From SKHV01 sp963678565 (lineage in GTDB: Bacteria; Bacteroidota; Bacteroidia; Bacteroidales; Prolixibacteraceae), in the NCBI GenBank assembly GCA_963678565.1, contig OY782875.1:2604001-2668000 (forward strand): DNA of 64,000 nucleotides. The letters are read 5' to 3'. A model generated the notes under the pieces. That model worked only from the letters and a program-made list of their open reading frames with translations, did not search any database and was not told the origin of the DNA. The position numbers and the translations under genes are program-made. Each line of letters begins with the position of its first letter. Position 1 is the first letter of the stretch. Positions 1 to 9,458 of this stretch are shown here, one piece after another.

Positions 1-857
1 TAAATCTTGTATTCATCGGCATTCATTACAGGAATAGAGCTTGGCATATCGGAAACACCAACCACACTCGAAACATTAATTTTTGTTACTTGACTAACTC
101 CCTTTTTGGTTTCAAGAATGATCACACCATTTGAACCTTTACTTCCATATATAGCTGTTCCATTTTTTATTATATCAATGCGTTCAATCATGTTAGGATC
201 GATTACAGCCATTGGGTTAGTATAAAATCCTTGAAAAAGAGATCCTGCATCATTTAAATCCTCCCAGTAAACGCCGTCAACGATATATAAAGGTTGAGTG
301 TTTGCATTAACAGAATTTAAACCATTCATAAAAATAACAGATCCAGTTGAATTAATTCCTGATCTATTAATCCCCCTAAGAACTCCATTATTCAATAATG
401 CTATTTGATCATCAACATTTTCGAATCCAGATAAGGGTTGAGTTGCCACAAAATTTCCAGCTTGACCATTTATCTTATCAAGAACTCCATAAAAAGTGCT
501 AAACTCAATTGCTTGATCACTGAATTTGTCTGAGAACAATTTTATGTTGTTCTCTTCTCCATCTTTAACAGTGTATTGACGTGGCAAAAAACCATCGGCT
601 TCAACTATTAAAACACTTGCGTCCTTATAAATTTCAAATGAAAAAATACCATTTTCTTTTGAAATGGTCATTGCATCTTCCTGTAAGGTAGAAATACGGG
701 CTGCTACAATTGGTTCGCCAGAACTTCCGTCAACCACAGTTCCACTAACGGTTTTAGATTCTTGTCCATCCTGAGCAAATGATAGCATTGTTGTTGCGAG
801 CAAAGCTAGAAGGCTAAAGCATATCTTTTTTCTAATATTTATTGTCGTACTCTTCAT
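1..857 (-). CDS. SusC/RagA-type TonB-linked outer-membrane protein, partial (C-terminus beyond window)
   Basis: The reading frame starts at the ATG read on the minus strand at 857 and stays open to the window edge, so about 285 N-terminal residues are visible. A signal peptide (MKSTTINIRKKICF, then a hydrophobic run ending near FAQ) is followed by a carboxypeptidase-regulatory-like beta domain (SGTVVDGSSGEPI) and a TonB plug domain ending in TAIYGSKGSNGVIILETKKG-like residues. The plug lacks the usual ALQGRxAGL wording of SusC proteins and reads VLRGINRSGINSTGS instead, so it is a divergent member. It is the last visible gene of the FAS1/Sus operon, 24 bases after the preceding FAS1 gene. The family imports oligomers through the outer membrane with a SusD lid; no second SusD gene is in view. 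Confidence 0.85.
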   Translation of the reverse strand, partial: MKSTTINIRKKICFSLLALLATTMLSFAQDGQESKTVSGTVVDGSSGEPIVAARISTLQEDAMTISKENGIFSFEIYKDASVLIVEADGFLPRQYTVKDGEENNIKLFSDKFSDQAIEFSTFYGVLDKINGQAGNFVATQPLSGFENVDDQIALLNNGVLRGINRSGINSTGSVIFMNGLNSVNANTQPLYIVDGVYWEDLNDAGSLFQGFYTNPMAVIDPNMIERIDIIKNGTAIYGSKGSNGVIILETKKGVSQVTKINVSSVVGVSDMPSSIPVMNADEYKI

Positions 858-881
858 TATATTAAATTTTAGGGATGTGGT

Positions 882-2429
882 TTATTGCTTAACCGGCTCC
901 AGGATTACACAATCAATTCTCATCTCTCGGCTGTAGTTAGCAGTTTCACTTGTCCTAGCATCATTCTGCACCCTTAAAATTACTGTTGTGATATCTTCTT
1001 CATTCCAAGGATAATCACAATATGGGAACTTAAAATTTTTGGCAACCAACACTTTGGTTAATGAATCCGGATTTGTTTCTTCCAAATCAACATCAAGTCT
1101 ATTTCTCAAAATGGATACTTCTTTTTTATCCTCATCCTTATAACTCATAAAGAAAAGAGGCTTGAAAGGACGGTGGTCTGTTGTATCCTGAAGTGACGTA
1201 GGAACAAATTGCACATAAATATTATATTCAGTAGAAAGTGTTCCTGGGATTTCAAAATCAACCCTAACTTTTGACAAATTACTAGTTGTTGTTGGTTCCA
1301 CAATAACATATTCATTATTTGAAACTGTCAATGAATCAGAATAGTTACGAACACTTTTCAAAGTACAATTATCGTTATTACGAATAACATTTTTATTTTC
1401 GGCTTCTATTCTAATTTCTTTTAAGAAACTAATAGATGAATTAATGTTGTAATTACTCGTTTCATATACAAGACCATTACTAACTAAAGTTTGCTTTGCT
1501 CCTTCAAATATTTTATTAGGATTATGAAATACGGTACCGGAAGTCGAAATTAAAGAATCATACATTGAAATATCTGTAAGCTCACCTCTATAGATTAGGT
1601 CTTTTACTATAGTTCGTTGTGTATAATATTCCTGTATTTCAATAGAATCGTCGCGGAATGATTTAAAATAAGGTTTAATTGAATCATAAGCTAAACTCCA
1701 TGCTTGGTTATCCAATAAAAGTGCAGTGTAAATACTATCTTCATCGTTAATATCACCATACATATTAAATACCCAGTTATATTCAATTAAAATAGAATCA
1801 TAAATAGGCTTTTCTGTTTCAGGATCTTGACCTATAACTGTACTATTAATTGAATCAAAAAACACTTCTGTTTGACCTACTACATATGTATACAATGAAT
1901 CTAATCCTTTGGTATCACCCAAATACTCAAATATATTCGGTCGGAAAGGAATATAATCATCGATAATGTATATTACTCCATTTTTTGTTAAAATAGATTC
2001 TTTTATTGACGCATTACCAAATGTAGGAGTTGATCCACCAACAAAATTTACTAATTTTTGAGACATTACTCTTACTTTATCAACTTCTTCAGAAGTAGTA
2101 TTATAAACAAATCGAGCTAAATGATTTTTAACAAGTCTTTCAACATCTATATCATTTGTTGTATCAAAATCAGTTAAAGCAGCATTCTCAGGTACCCAAA
2201 TTGTATAGGTTTGAGAACTCGATAGAACCTTATCAAATCCACTTTGTACAATCATTTCATAGAAAGTACTCAATTCACTTGAATTCTTTATGTACTCTGA
2301 AATTGGGCCATCTGTTTGAGCGGAATAAGCACGTTGATAATGTTCATTATAGGTTTCATTTTCACAACTATTAAAAAATAGAAGTGCCCCCCATAGAAGT
2401 AAAAAGATTATATTATATTTTTTCATCAT
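882..2429 (-). CDS. FAS1 (fasciclin) domain surface lipoprotein, 515 aa
   Basis: The N-terminus is a lipoprotein signal with lipobox FFNSC near residues 18-22, so the protein should be lipid-anchored and probably surface exposed. Residues about 40-165 match a FAS1 fold: an ISEYIKNSSELSTFYEMI helix, the YTIWVPENAAL strand-turn that is the family signature, and a closing NGVIYIIDDYIPF strand. A second, more degenerate FAS1-like segment follows to about 330, and the last 180 residues are beta-rich with no family I recognise. FAS1 domains are generally adhesive or protein-interaction modules; the ligand here is unknown. It lies 26 bases downstream of another FAS1 lipoprotein gene and is very likely co-transcribed with the SusC/SusD genes. 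Confidence 0.85.
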   Translation of the reverse strand: MMKKYNIIFLLLWGALLFFNSCENETYNEHYQRAYSAQTDGPISEYIKNSSELSTFYEMIVQSGFDKVLSSSQTYTIWVPENAALTDFDTTNDIDVERLVKNHLARFVYNTTSEEVDKVRVMSQKLVNFVGGSTPTFGNASIKESILTKNGVIYIIDDYIPFRPNIFEYLGDTKGLDSLYTYVVGQTEVFFDSINSTVIGQDPETEKPIYDSILIEYNWVFNMYGDINDEDSIYTALLLDNQAWSLAYDSIKPYFKSFRDDSIEIQEYYTQRTIVKDLIYRGELTDISMYDSLISTSGTVFHNPNKIFEGAKQTLVSNGLVYETSNYNINSSISFLKEIRIEAENKNVIRNNDNCTLKSVRNYSDSLTVSNNEYVIVEPTTTSNLSKVRVDFEIPGTLSTEYNIYVQFVPTSLQDTTDHRPFKPLFFMSYKDEDKKEVSILRNRLDVDLEETNPDSLTKVLVAKNFKFPYCDYPWNEEDITTVILRVQNDARTSETANYSREMRIDCVILEPVKQ

Positions 2430-2455
2430 TATGTTATTTATCCAAGTTACAACTA

Positions 2456-4381
2456 TTAATAGACTCCTTCTTTTTCCAATACTTCTATAGGAACAATTTC
2501 GATATAATCTATCATAAACTCACCTAGTTCAACCGCTTTTAAACGAAGCGTATGTCTTTCGGTTTTATCAAATGTATATTTACCAACAATCTTTCTTAAA
2601 CTTCGTACACTTTCACGAGCATTTGGAGCAGGATACCAATCCTTATCAGGCGCATGATAGCTCATCGGTCCTTTCATGAATCCACGATTACGCATCATTT
2701 TGTCATTTTCGTACCCATAAGGATCATCAGAATTCCTTCCAGGAACTTGGTGACCAATACTTGGATCATCAGCATTAATGGTAAAATCAACAGGGATACC
2801 TGTTGGCTTTCCATCCCAATACATTTGAGCGACCCCACGCCTTACCAGTGGTTGATAACCAAGTCGAATTTCGTAAGTACCTGCTGGTATTGGTAATATG
2901 TTCAAAGTTAAGTCGTAAAGTACATCCGATTTATTATTATTACCAAAAATAAACTCATCTCCTTGAAAATCTTCAAGCCGTAGATTTTGACTCAAATATC
3001 TTAACTTTGTATTTTCAGAATAAGAAACATTTTCGAGATAACCACGAGGTAAGATGAAGATCTGAGCCACCCCTGAACCACGCATATTATTGTTAGTTAT
3101 TTCAGGGAAAAACGATGCGGCATCTAGTCTTAATCTTTTGCTTCGAATAGTTGAAACCACGTCTCTATCATATAATAATATTCCATCAATCTCATGATAG
3201 ACCCCATTAAGAGCGTCGTTGTCATAGTTATCATCAACAATACGAATTACTTTCGTATAACTACCGTTTTCTCCTTGTACAGTTGGAATTGCATTGAATA
3301 GATTTCCTTCACTTAATTTTCGATCGATTTTAACCTCAATTAACGAGTTCTTCAACATTGGTTCAATGTACTCATACATATCGTATTGAGGTCCTGCATT
3401 TTTAAACATATGTTCCGTATCATAGTCAAGTATGAATTTTGTATAACCAAGTTGTTTGTTGATTAAGTGATATGATATGAATTGATTTAATGCATTGTTT
3501 TCAGATTCAAAATCTTCATCAGTTGCTTCAGGATACCATTCCTTTGCTTTTGCATATAAATCGTTAATATCGTTTATTCCATTAGCAATATAGGTACTAT
3601 CACTCTCAATCAATGCAGTATACCCATATTTCCTGAATTGAGGAATCTCTTGCAAAATATTAATCTCTTTAATAGGAGCTAACTCAGGATCATCATTGGG
3701 ATCATAACTATAATCTTCAATTAAATTAAGTTTTGAATGAAGATTCGTTTTTAACAAGGCTTCAAAAAATAAACTAAAATTCTTATCTACCGATAACCGT
3801 TCTACCAAAGTGCTATCAGTCGGAATAATGACTCTATCAACAGAATGAATAACTCCATTATGTACATCAATATCTCGATTAAGAACTAAACTATAGTCAT
3901 TAATATAAATTACAGGAAAACCTATTGAATCGATTGTTGGATTTGTTGAAATATAACGGTTAGCCATATTCAATGCAGATAAACGACCTATTCCAAAATC
4001 TTTTGATTCAATTGTATAATCTTTAATTATATGATTATATACAAGTTTGTACAATGAATCCTCACTCATTTCATGATATCCTGCAAGGCCTTCTTTTTCG
4101 TAAAAACGATATAATGCCTCGTTCGTTGGTGCAAAACAAGTGTATTCACCATAAGTATTAAGTAGGCCCATCACATCAGTTTCCTGCAAAATACCAGCAA
4201 ATTCAGAATAGTCATCTGCACGCTCCTCTGAAGCAAGATATTGTCCTAACATTTCACCCTTAAAAGTAAAAAGATTGTCTTGAGGATCAGTTTTCCAGCA
4301 GGAAGTAGATACAACCAAAAAAAACAGAAATATGGGTATTAATTTCAGGTCTTTGTATGACTTATTTCTTATAAAATTCAT
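2456..4381 (-). CDS. FAS1 (fasciclin) domain surface lipoprotein, 641 aa
   Basis: A lipoprotein signal with lipobox VSTSC (near residue 28) leads the protein. Residues about 45-190 form a FAS1 domain with the signature TCFAPTNEALYRF and the closing NGVIHSVDRVIIP. A second weaker FAS1-like unit runs to about 400, ending with GVYHEIDGILLYDRDVV. The remaining 200 residues are a beta-sandwich-like C-terminus that includes GTYEIRLGYQP and ends KAVELGEFMIDYIEIVPIE, resembling a carbohydrate-binding or jelly-roll type fold, but I cannot name the family. It follows the SusD gene by 40 bases, the position where surface glycan-binding proteins usually sit in Sus-like operons, so a substrate-capture role is an inference from context. 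Confidence 0.85.
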   Translation of the reverse strand: MNFIRNKSYKDLKLIPIFLFFLVVSTSCWKTDPQDNLFTFKGEMLGQYLASEERADDYSEFAGILQETDVMGLLNTYGEYTCFAPTNEALYRFYEKEGLAGYHEMSEDSLYKLVYNHIIKDYTIESKDFGIGRLSALNMANRYISTNPTIDSIGFPVIYINDYSLVLNRDIDVHNGVIHSVDRVIIPTDSTLVERLSVDKNFSLFFEALLKTNLHSKLNLIEDYSYDPNDDPELAPIKEINILQEIPQFRKYGYTALIESDSTYIANGINDINDLYAKAKEWYPEATDEDFESENNALNQFISYHLINKQLGYTKFILDYDTEHMFKNAGPQYDMYEYIEPMLKNSLIEVKIDRKLSEGNLFNAIPTVQGENGSYTKVIRIVDDNYDNDALNGVYHEIDGILLYDRDVVSTIRSKRLRLDAASFFPEITNNNMRGSGVAQIFILPRGYLENVSYSENTKLRYLSQNLRLEDFQGDEFIFGNNNKSDVLYDLTLNILPIPAGTYEIRLGYQPLVRRGVAQMYWDGKPTGIPVDFTINADDPSIGHQVPGRNSDDPYGYENDKMMRNRGFMKGPMSYHAPDKDWYPAPNARESVRSLRKIVGKYTFDKTERHTLRLKAVELGEFMIDYIEIVPIEVLEKEGVY

Positions 4382-4421
4382 AATTCTTCGTCTTTAATAT
4401 TTAATCGGTTCAGACCAATAT

Positions 4422-6164
4422 TTAGTTTTTTAAATCATTCTCAAGCTTCTCGTAATATTCATTTTGCTGAAGATTATTGTTTGCTTTGAGCTCTCCCTTA
4501 TTTATTGGCATATATAAAGCATCCATATTGGTTGCAGACAAGTATAATATATTACCATTACCACTATATTTGGCTGAAACTTTACCAAGTAGTATTTTAG
4601 GATCATCAGCTCTACGGGCTGCTCTTAACAAATCGAACCATCTTTTACCTTCAAATAGTAGTTCACGATGACGTTCTCTTAAAACCAACGCTTCAATCGA
4701 ATTAATATCACTATAATCAGATATTAATAAAGAATCTGATCCAAGATCAGGATTAGAACGTAAAAAAGTAGTATTTACGAGCTTCATAATCGTTTTTACT
4801 TCTGGCCGATCAAGTCCTACACTATCTTCTACTGAAATATTATTTTCTGAGTAATTATCTTGATCAACCTCAGTGTCCTTTTTTACAATTTGTACAAGAG
4901 CTTCAGCCTTCATTAGTAAAACATCTGCATACCTATAAACTATCCAATTTGGTGAATCTCGTCTAAGTAAATAACTGTAGGCGCCTTCGCTTCTTTCAAT
5001 TCGCTGAAGTCCTGCATATTTGAATATATATTTTGAATCCGAATTATTATCTCTAATATAATCCAAATAGCGTAAATCCTTATCCTCTCTTCCATCATCA
5101 TAACTACGATAAAATGGGCTATTAGGATTATCCTTTGCTAAACTGTTGCTTGCATGCAAGATAGGGCTTGTCGAAGAATTACCATACAAATTAACTAATC
5201 CAGTATTGTATTGATATCCATCTTCTTTTTCACCAAATTGAAACTCAAAAATTGACTCTCTTGAATTCCCTCGATAAAAAATATCATACAACGCTGTTTC
5301 TCCATCTACTAACTCAAATTGATCATCCTTAATTATTTGATCACAATGGTATACACACATATCATATTGTTCATCCCATAAATATAAGTCGGCAAGTAAG
5401 GCATGAATTCCATTCTTTGTAAATCGCCCTTTTGCATCAACTAATTTGGTAAACGAAAATGTTGCATCAGGTAAAACAGTTTCTAAATCATTTATTAGAG
5501 TTTTAATAATTGAATCCCCAGAACTTTTAGAAATTTTAAAATCCTGTTGATCATTTAGCGTTGCTTCTGAAATATAGGGAACATCTTTAAATATTCTTAC
5601 CAAATCAAAATAAGCTAATGAGCGCATAGCTGTTGCTTCAGCATTCATTGACTTGAGCTCTGCCATTGAGAAGTTTTCGTCCTTAGCTACCGCTTCTTTA
5701 CCAAAATGCAAGAATAAATTACAATAATTTATAACTCTATAATATGGACTCCAATTAGTGAAATAATTTGTTGAAGTAATATCACCTTCACTTAATTTTT
5801 CAATATCTGAATTATAAATGTAAGGAACAGTATTATCGCTTCGTCCTTCAGTACATAAAAGCATTTGATAAATCAAACCACCTTCCTTGATATCTGCATA
5901 ATCGGTTGTAAGATCGTATGTATAGGCCATATAACATGCTCCTAATTCTGAAAGTGCCTGTTGTTCTGTTTGCCAAAAATCTTCCAAAACAAGATCATTC
6001 TCAGGAGTAAGTTCAAGCCATTCTTTACAACCGGATGACATTGTTAATACAATTGTTGTAAGAACTATTAATGTCAAAGAATATACACTTTGGCTAAAAC
6101 TAAATAGCTTTTCTAACATTCGGGTATTCATTTTACATTTTGATATAGTATTTTCTTTTTTCAT
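4422..6164 (-). CDS. RagB/SusD family nutrient-uptake outer-membrane lipoprotein
   Basis: The 580-residue protein has a long N-terminal extension before a hydrophobic stretch and lipobox SSGC (Cys 46), followed by the family-typical KEWLELTPENDLVLEDFWQTEQ. Other SusD features are the TPR-like helices in the first half (YYRVINYCNLFLHFGKEA, MRSLAYFDLVRIFKDVP) and the C-terminal ALVLRERHRELLFEGKRWFDLLR signature. The start could also be the internal Met at residue 12 or 16, which would give a more normal signal length. SusD proteins form the lid on a SusC barrel; the SusC gene ends 10 bases upstream. Length is in the usual 500-600 range. Confidence 0.95.
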   Translation of the reverse strand: MKKENTISKCKMNTRMLEKLFSFSQSVYSLTLIVLTTIVLTMSSGCKEWLELTPENDLVLEDFWQTEQQALSELGACYMAYTYDLTTDYADIKEGGLIYQMLLCTEGRSDNTVPYIYNSDIEKLSEGDITSTNYFTNWSPYYRVINYCNLFLHFGKEAVAKDENFSMAELKSMNAEATAMRSLAYFDLVRIFKDVPYISEATLNDQQDFKISKSSGDSIIKTLINDLETVLPDATFSFTKLVDAKGRFTKNGIHALLADLYLWDEQYDMCVYHCDQIIKDDQFELVDGETALYDIFYRGNSRESIFEFQFGEKEDGYQYNTGLVNLYGNSSTSPILHASNSLAKDNPNSPFYRSYDDGREDKDLRYLDYIRDNNSDSKYIFKYAGLQRIERSEGAYSYLLRRDSPNWIVYRYADVLLMKAEALVQIVKKDTEVDQDNYSENNISVEDSVGLDRPEVKTIMKLVNTTFLRSNPDLGSDSLLISDYSDINSIEALVLRERHRELLFEGKRWFDLLRAARRADDPKILLGKVSAKYSGNGNILYLSATNMDALYMPINKGELKANNNLQQNEYYEKLENDLKN

Positions 6165-6174
6165 TTCTGCTGAA

Positions 6175-9100
6175 TTAGAAGGTTAATGATATACCAAGCA
6201 CTGCATCTTTAGTTCTTGGTGTTTTAGAATTATCTTTACTTACACCAAAATCTTCATACCCAACTTCTGGGTCAACCCCAGTATAGCGGGTCATAACAGC
6301 AATATTATTAATTGTTAGATAAAATTTCATTTGTGTCACACCAATTTTCTCTAAAGTCTTCTTAGGCATTGAATATCTAAAAGTTAGATACTTAAAACGC
6401 AGGAACGAGCCATCTTCAACATAACGACTACTACCTAACCAGTTATAGCCGTAGTGATACAATGCTCTCGGTATTGGTGTATCATCACCGTTTTTACGCC
6501 AGCGATAATTAACTGCAACACTCTGGTTTCCATCATCATACATATTCTCAAGATTCATTCTTGCATCATTTACATTACTATTTCCAATACGGAAATTAAA
6601 AAATGCTGATATCGAAAGGTTGCTTTTATGACGTATAACCGTACCAAATCCACCTGTTAACTTTGGATTTGAATTACCTAAATAAACAATATCAAGTTCG
6701 TCTATACTTCCATCACTATTTCTATCCCAATATCGAGCATCACCTCCTCGAAACTGATATTCTTCATTTCTTCCGTAAGCATACAACATAGGTATTGGTT
6801 CCCCACGACTATCAACAACAACATTTCCATTGGCATCTTTTGCGACTGGAGCTTCATAAACATCCTCCATGCCTTCATAATACTTATCATATTTATAAAC
6901 ACCTTCAGATACGAAACCATATATAGAACCATATGGATTGTCAACTTGTAAGCGGGTTAAATAGTCACCATTTTTATAACTAAATTCTTCGTCGTTGTAT
7001 CCTGCTAAAATATCTTCATCTAAATCACGAAGCAAGTTTCGGTTATTAGCAAAGTTCAAAGAAAAGTCAAAATACCAGTCGCTGACCTTAATTAATTTAT
7101 TGGCATTCATATTGAATTCCCATCCAACATTTTCTATTGCTCCTGCATTTCGATAATTGACACTTCCATAACCAGATGTAGACGGGATACGAATATCACG
7201 TAACAATAAATCTTCTGTCAATGAATTATACATATTAATATCGAAAATCAACTTATCGTCGAATAAACCAATATCAGTACCAATGTTGTATGATGTTTGT
7301 GTTTGCCATTTTAAGCCAGAAATTGCAAGCGATGTTGGTTCCACCACCGGATTTGATGCATAATTACCGTTAGAAGAATAACGAGCATAATGCAAATATT
7401 CTTGTTGTGGTTGTCCACCACTAACCCCCCAACTGCCTCGAAGCGATAACATACTTAACCAATAGTTTGTAGAGATCATAAAATCCTCATCAGATAAAAT
7501 CCATTTAGCAGATAAACCGGGGAAATTACCAAACTTGTAATCATTTCCAAATTTAGTACTACCATCTCGACGAACAGAGAAACCAAAAATATATCTCGAT
7601 TTATAAGCATAGTGACCACGAGTAAGCATTGCCATAGATCGGAATCGTCCAGGTATCGATTTCAAATCAGATGTGATAGCCTCGTTAGCAGCATTTTTAA
7701 GGTCATGATGAGGGATTGCAAATGCAGAAATTGAAAGCGGATTTACATATCCTGTTGAAGCAATCAATGCTCCATACAAGGTAAAACTATGATCTTCATT
7801 CGAAAATTTTGGAGACCAAGTAAGATTGTGATCAGTTCTTAAGGAAAGAGATTTATCATCGGAGTAGAAAGCTGAATTAGCAGCTCCGCCATCATATGCA
7901 GTATTTGAAGCTTCAATTGGCAAGAACTTATTTACAATCTGGTTACTCATATCGAATGAAACATAACCATTATATCTTAATGACTTTAACATCTGATATC
8001 GAATTCTAAAAACTGGAGTTACTCTATAACTGATTAAAGTATTTTTAGCCAATTTAGCCAACGCAACCGGATTTTTCAATTCTCGCTGAGCCTTTGTTAA
8101 TCTTGAATCTAAAGGAATATTATAAAATACATCCGTATCGTTTCCATCTCTATCCTGATCATAAACACTAACATTAGGCATTTTAGTATATGCTATCCCT
8201 AATAGGTTTTCATAGCTTCTATCATTTTTGCCATAAGTATAACTGAATTCTGTGATAAATTTTAACTTATCCGAAACATTATATTCTAAATTAGCCATCG
8301 ATGATATTCTTTGGTATTTTTGACCAATTACAGTTCCATCTTGATTTAGAATACCACCAGATACACGGAAATTTGCCCTTTTACCTCCACCTGATGCAGT
8401 TAAATAATGATCCTGAATAAAACCAATTTGAGTAACTTCTTTTACCCAATCTGTATTATTATTGTAGTTTTCATAATCTACATAGTTTTCATCATACTTA
8501 TATTGAGGTATGTTACTAGCAATTTCATCCTGAAGTGGATTAAACATAGCTTGCTTCATCATCATTGTGTACTCATCACCATTAAGCAACTTTAACCCTC
8601 TTGGTTGTTTTGCAATTGTTTGACGAAGTGAATATGAAAAACGAGTTGGACCTCGCGAACCACTTTTTGTATTAATCATCAATACACCATTTGCACCTTT
8701 AGATCCCCAAACAGAGGTTGATGCAGCATCTTTCAATACTGTAATTGATTCAATATCGTCAGGATTCAAACTTAACATGTTAGCATATTGCTCCTGATTT
8801 GAATTTGCATAATCAAAATCAGGGTCTGTGTCCATACTCCAAGGGATACCGTTTACAACAATTAAAGGTGCTGAATTTACTCCATTACCTAAAGTACTAG
8901 CACCTCTAATTCTCATAGTTGTCCCACTACCAGGGTCTCCAGATGCCGAAACAATATCTAAACCAGCAATACGGCCTTGCAATGCTTCATCGATAGAAGT
9001 AACCTGCATTCCTTCAAACTCTTTTGTACTAATAGTTTGAACTGCAGTTGAAATTTCACGTTGAGGAATTGAGAAGGTTCCATCATTGTGTCTGGCTTCA

Positions 9101-9450
9101 GCAGTAACATTAACAGTTTCAATTTCTTGAGTATCTTCGCTTAAATCAATATTGTAAACCATTTTCTCACCAATCTCTATGGTATGTGATTTATAACCAA
9201 TAAAACTAAAGCTTATCTTATCCTTCCGGTTTTTAATCGGAAGAACAAACTCACCATTTATATTAGTAACATCATAACTAACAACACGGTTATTTTCATC
9301 TACTTCAAGTACGTTTACTCCAATTAAAGGTTCTTTGGTTAGTTTATCGGTTACTACTCCCCATAAAACATCATTTTGTTGTCCATGCGCATAGGTTGAA
9401 CCTAAAACCAGGAGCGCAAAAAGTATTATTTGATATATTCTTTTCATCAT
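6175..9450 (-). CDS. SusC/RagA family TonB-linked outer-membrane transporter
   Basis: The protein of about 1,091 residues starts with a signal peptide MMKRIYQIILFALLVLG, a CarboxypepD_reg-like domain (WGVVTDKLTKEPLIGVNV), and a plug domain with all SusC hallmarks: EALQGRIAGLDIVSASGDPG, MRIRGASTLG, IVVNGIPW and SVWGSKGANGVLMINTKSG. The rest is a 22-strand-type barrel ending in aromatic residue F (GISLTF). I chose the Met at 9450; an upstream in-frame start at 9471 would overlap the preceding gene by 13 bases and put MRRIKKS before the signal. It pairs with the SusD directly downstream. This import pair normally handles an oligosaccharide, sometimes a peptide; the FAS1 neighbours do not reveal which. 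Confidence 0.95.
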   Translation of the reverse strand: MMKRIYQIILFALLVLGSTYAHGQQNDVLWGVVTDKLTKEPLIGVNVLEVDENNRVVSYDVTNINGEFVLPIKNRKDKISFSFIGYKSHTIEIGEKMVYNIDLSEDTQEIETVNVTAEARHNDGTFSIPQREISTAVQTISTKEFEGMQVTSIDEALQGRIAGLDIVSASGDPGSGTTMRIRGASTLGNGVNSAPLIVVNGIPWSMDTDPDFDYANSNQEQYANMLSLNPDDIESITVLKDAASTSVWGSKGANGVLMINTKSGSRGPTRFSYSLRQTIAKQPRGLKLLNGDEYTMMMKQAMFNPLQDEIASNIPQYKYDENYVDYENYNNNTDWVKEVTQIGFIQDHYLTASGGGKRANFRVSGGILNQDGTVIGQKYQRISSMANLEYNVSDKLKFITEFSYTYGKNDRSYENLLGIAYTKMPNVSVYDQDRDGNDTDVFYNIPLDSRLTKAQRELKNPVALAKLAKNTLISYRVTPVFRIRYQMLKSLRYNGYVSFDMSNQIVNKFLPIEASNTAYDGGAANSAFYSDDKSLSLRTDHNLTWSPKFSNEDHSFTLYGALIASTGYVNPLSISAFAIPHHDLKNAANEAITSDLKSIPGRFRSMAMLTRGHYAYKSRYIFGFSVRRDGSTKFGNDYKFGNFPGLSAKWILSDEDFMISTNYWLSMLSLRGSWGVSGGQPQQEYLHYARYSSNGNYASNPVVEPTSLAISGLKWQTQTSYNIGTDIGLFDDKLIFDINMYNSLTEDLLLRDIRIPSTSGYGSVNYRNAGAIENVGWEFNMNANKLIKVSDWYFDFSLNFANNRNLLRDLDEDILAGYNDEEFSYKNGDYLTRLQVDNPYGSIYGFVSEGVYKYDKYYEGMEDVYEAPVAKDANGNVVVDSRGEPIPMLYAYGRNEEYQFRGGDARYWDRNSDGSIDELDIVYLGNSNPKLTGGFGTVIRHKSNLSISAFFNFRIGNSNVNDARMNLENMYDDGNQSVAVNYRWRKNGDDTPIPRALYHYGYNWLGSSRYVEDGSFLRFKYLTFRYSMPKKTLEKIGVTQMKFYLTINNIAVMTRYTGVDPEVGYEDFGVSKDNSKTPRTKDAVLGISLTF

Positions 9451-9458
9451 GCTCTTTT

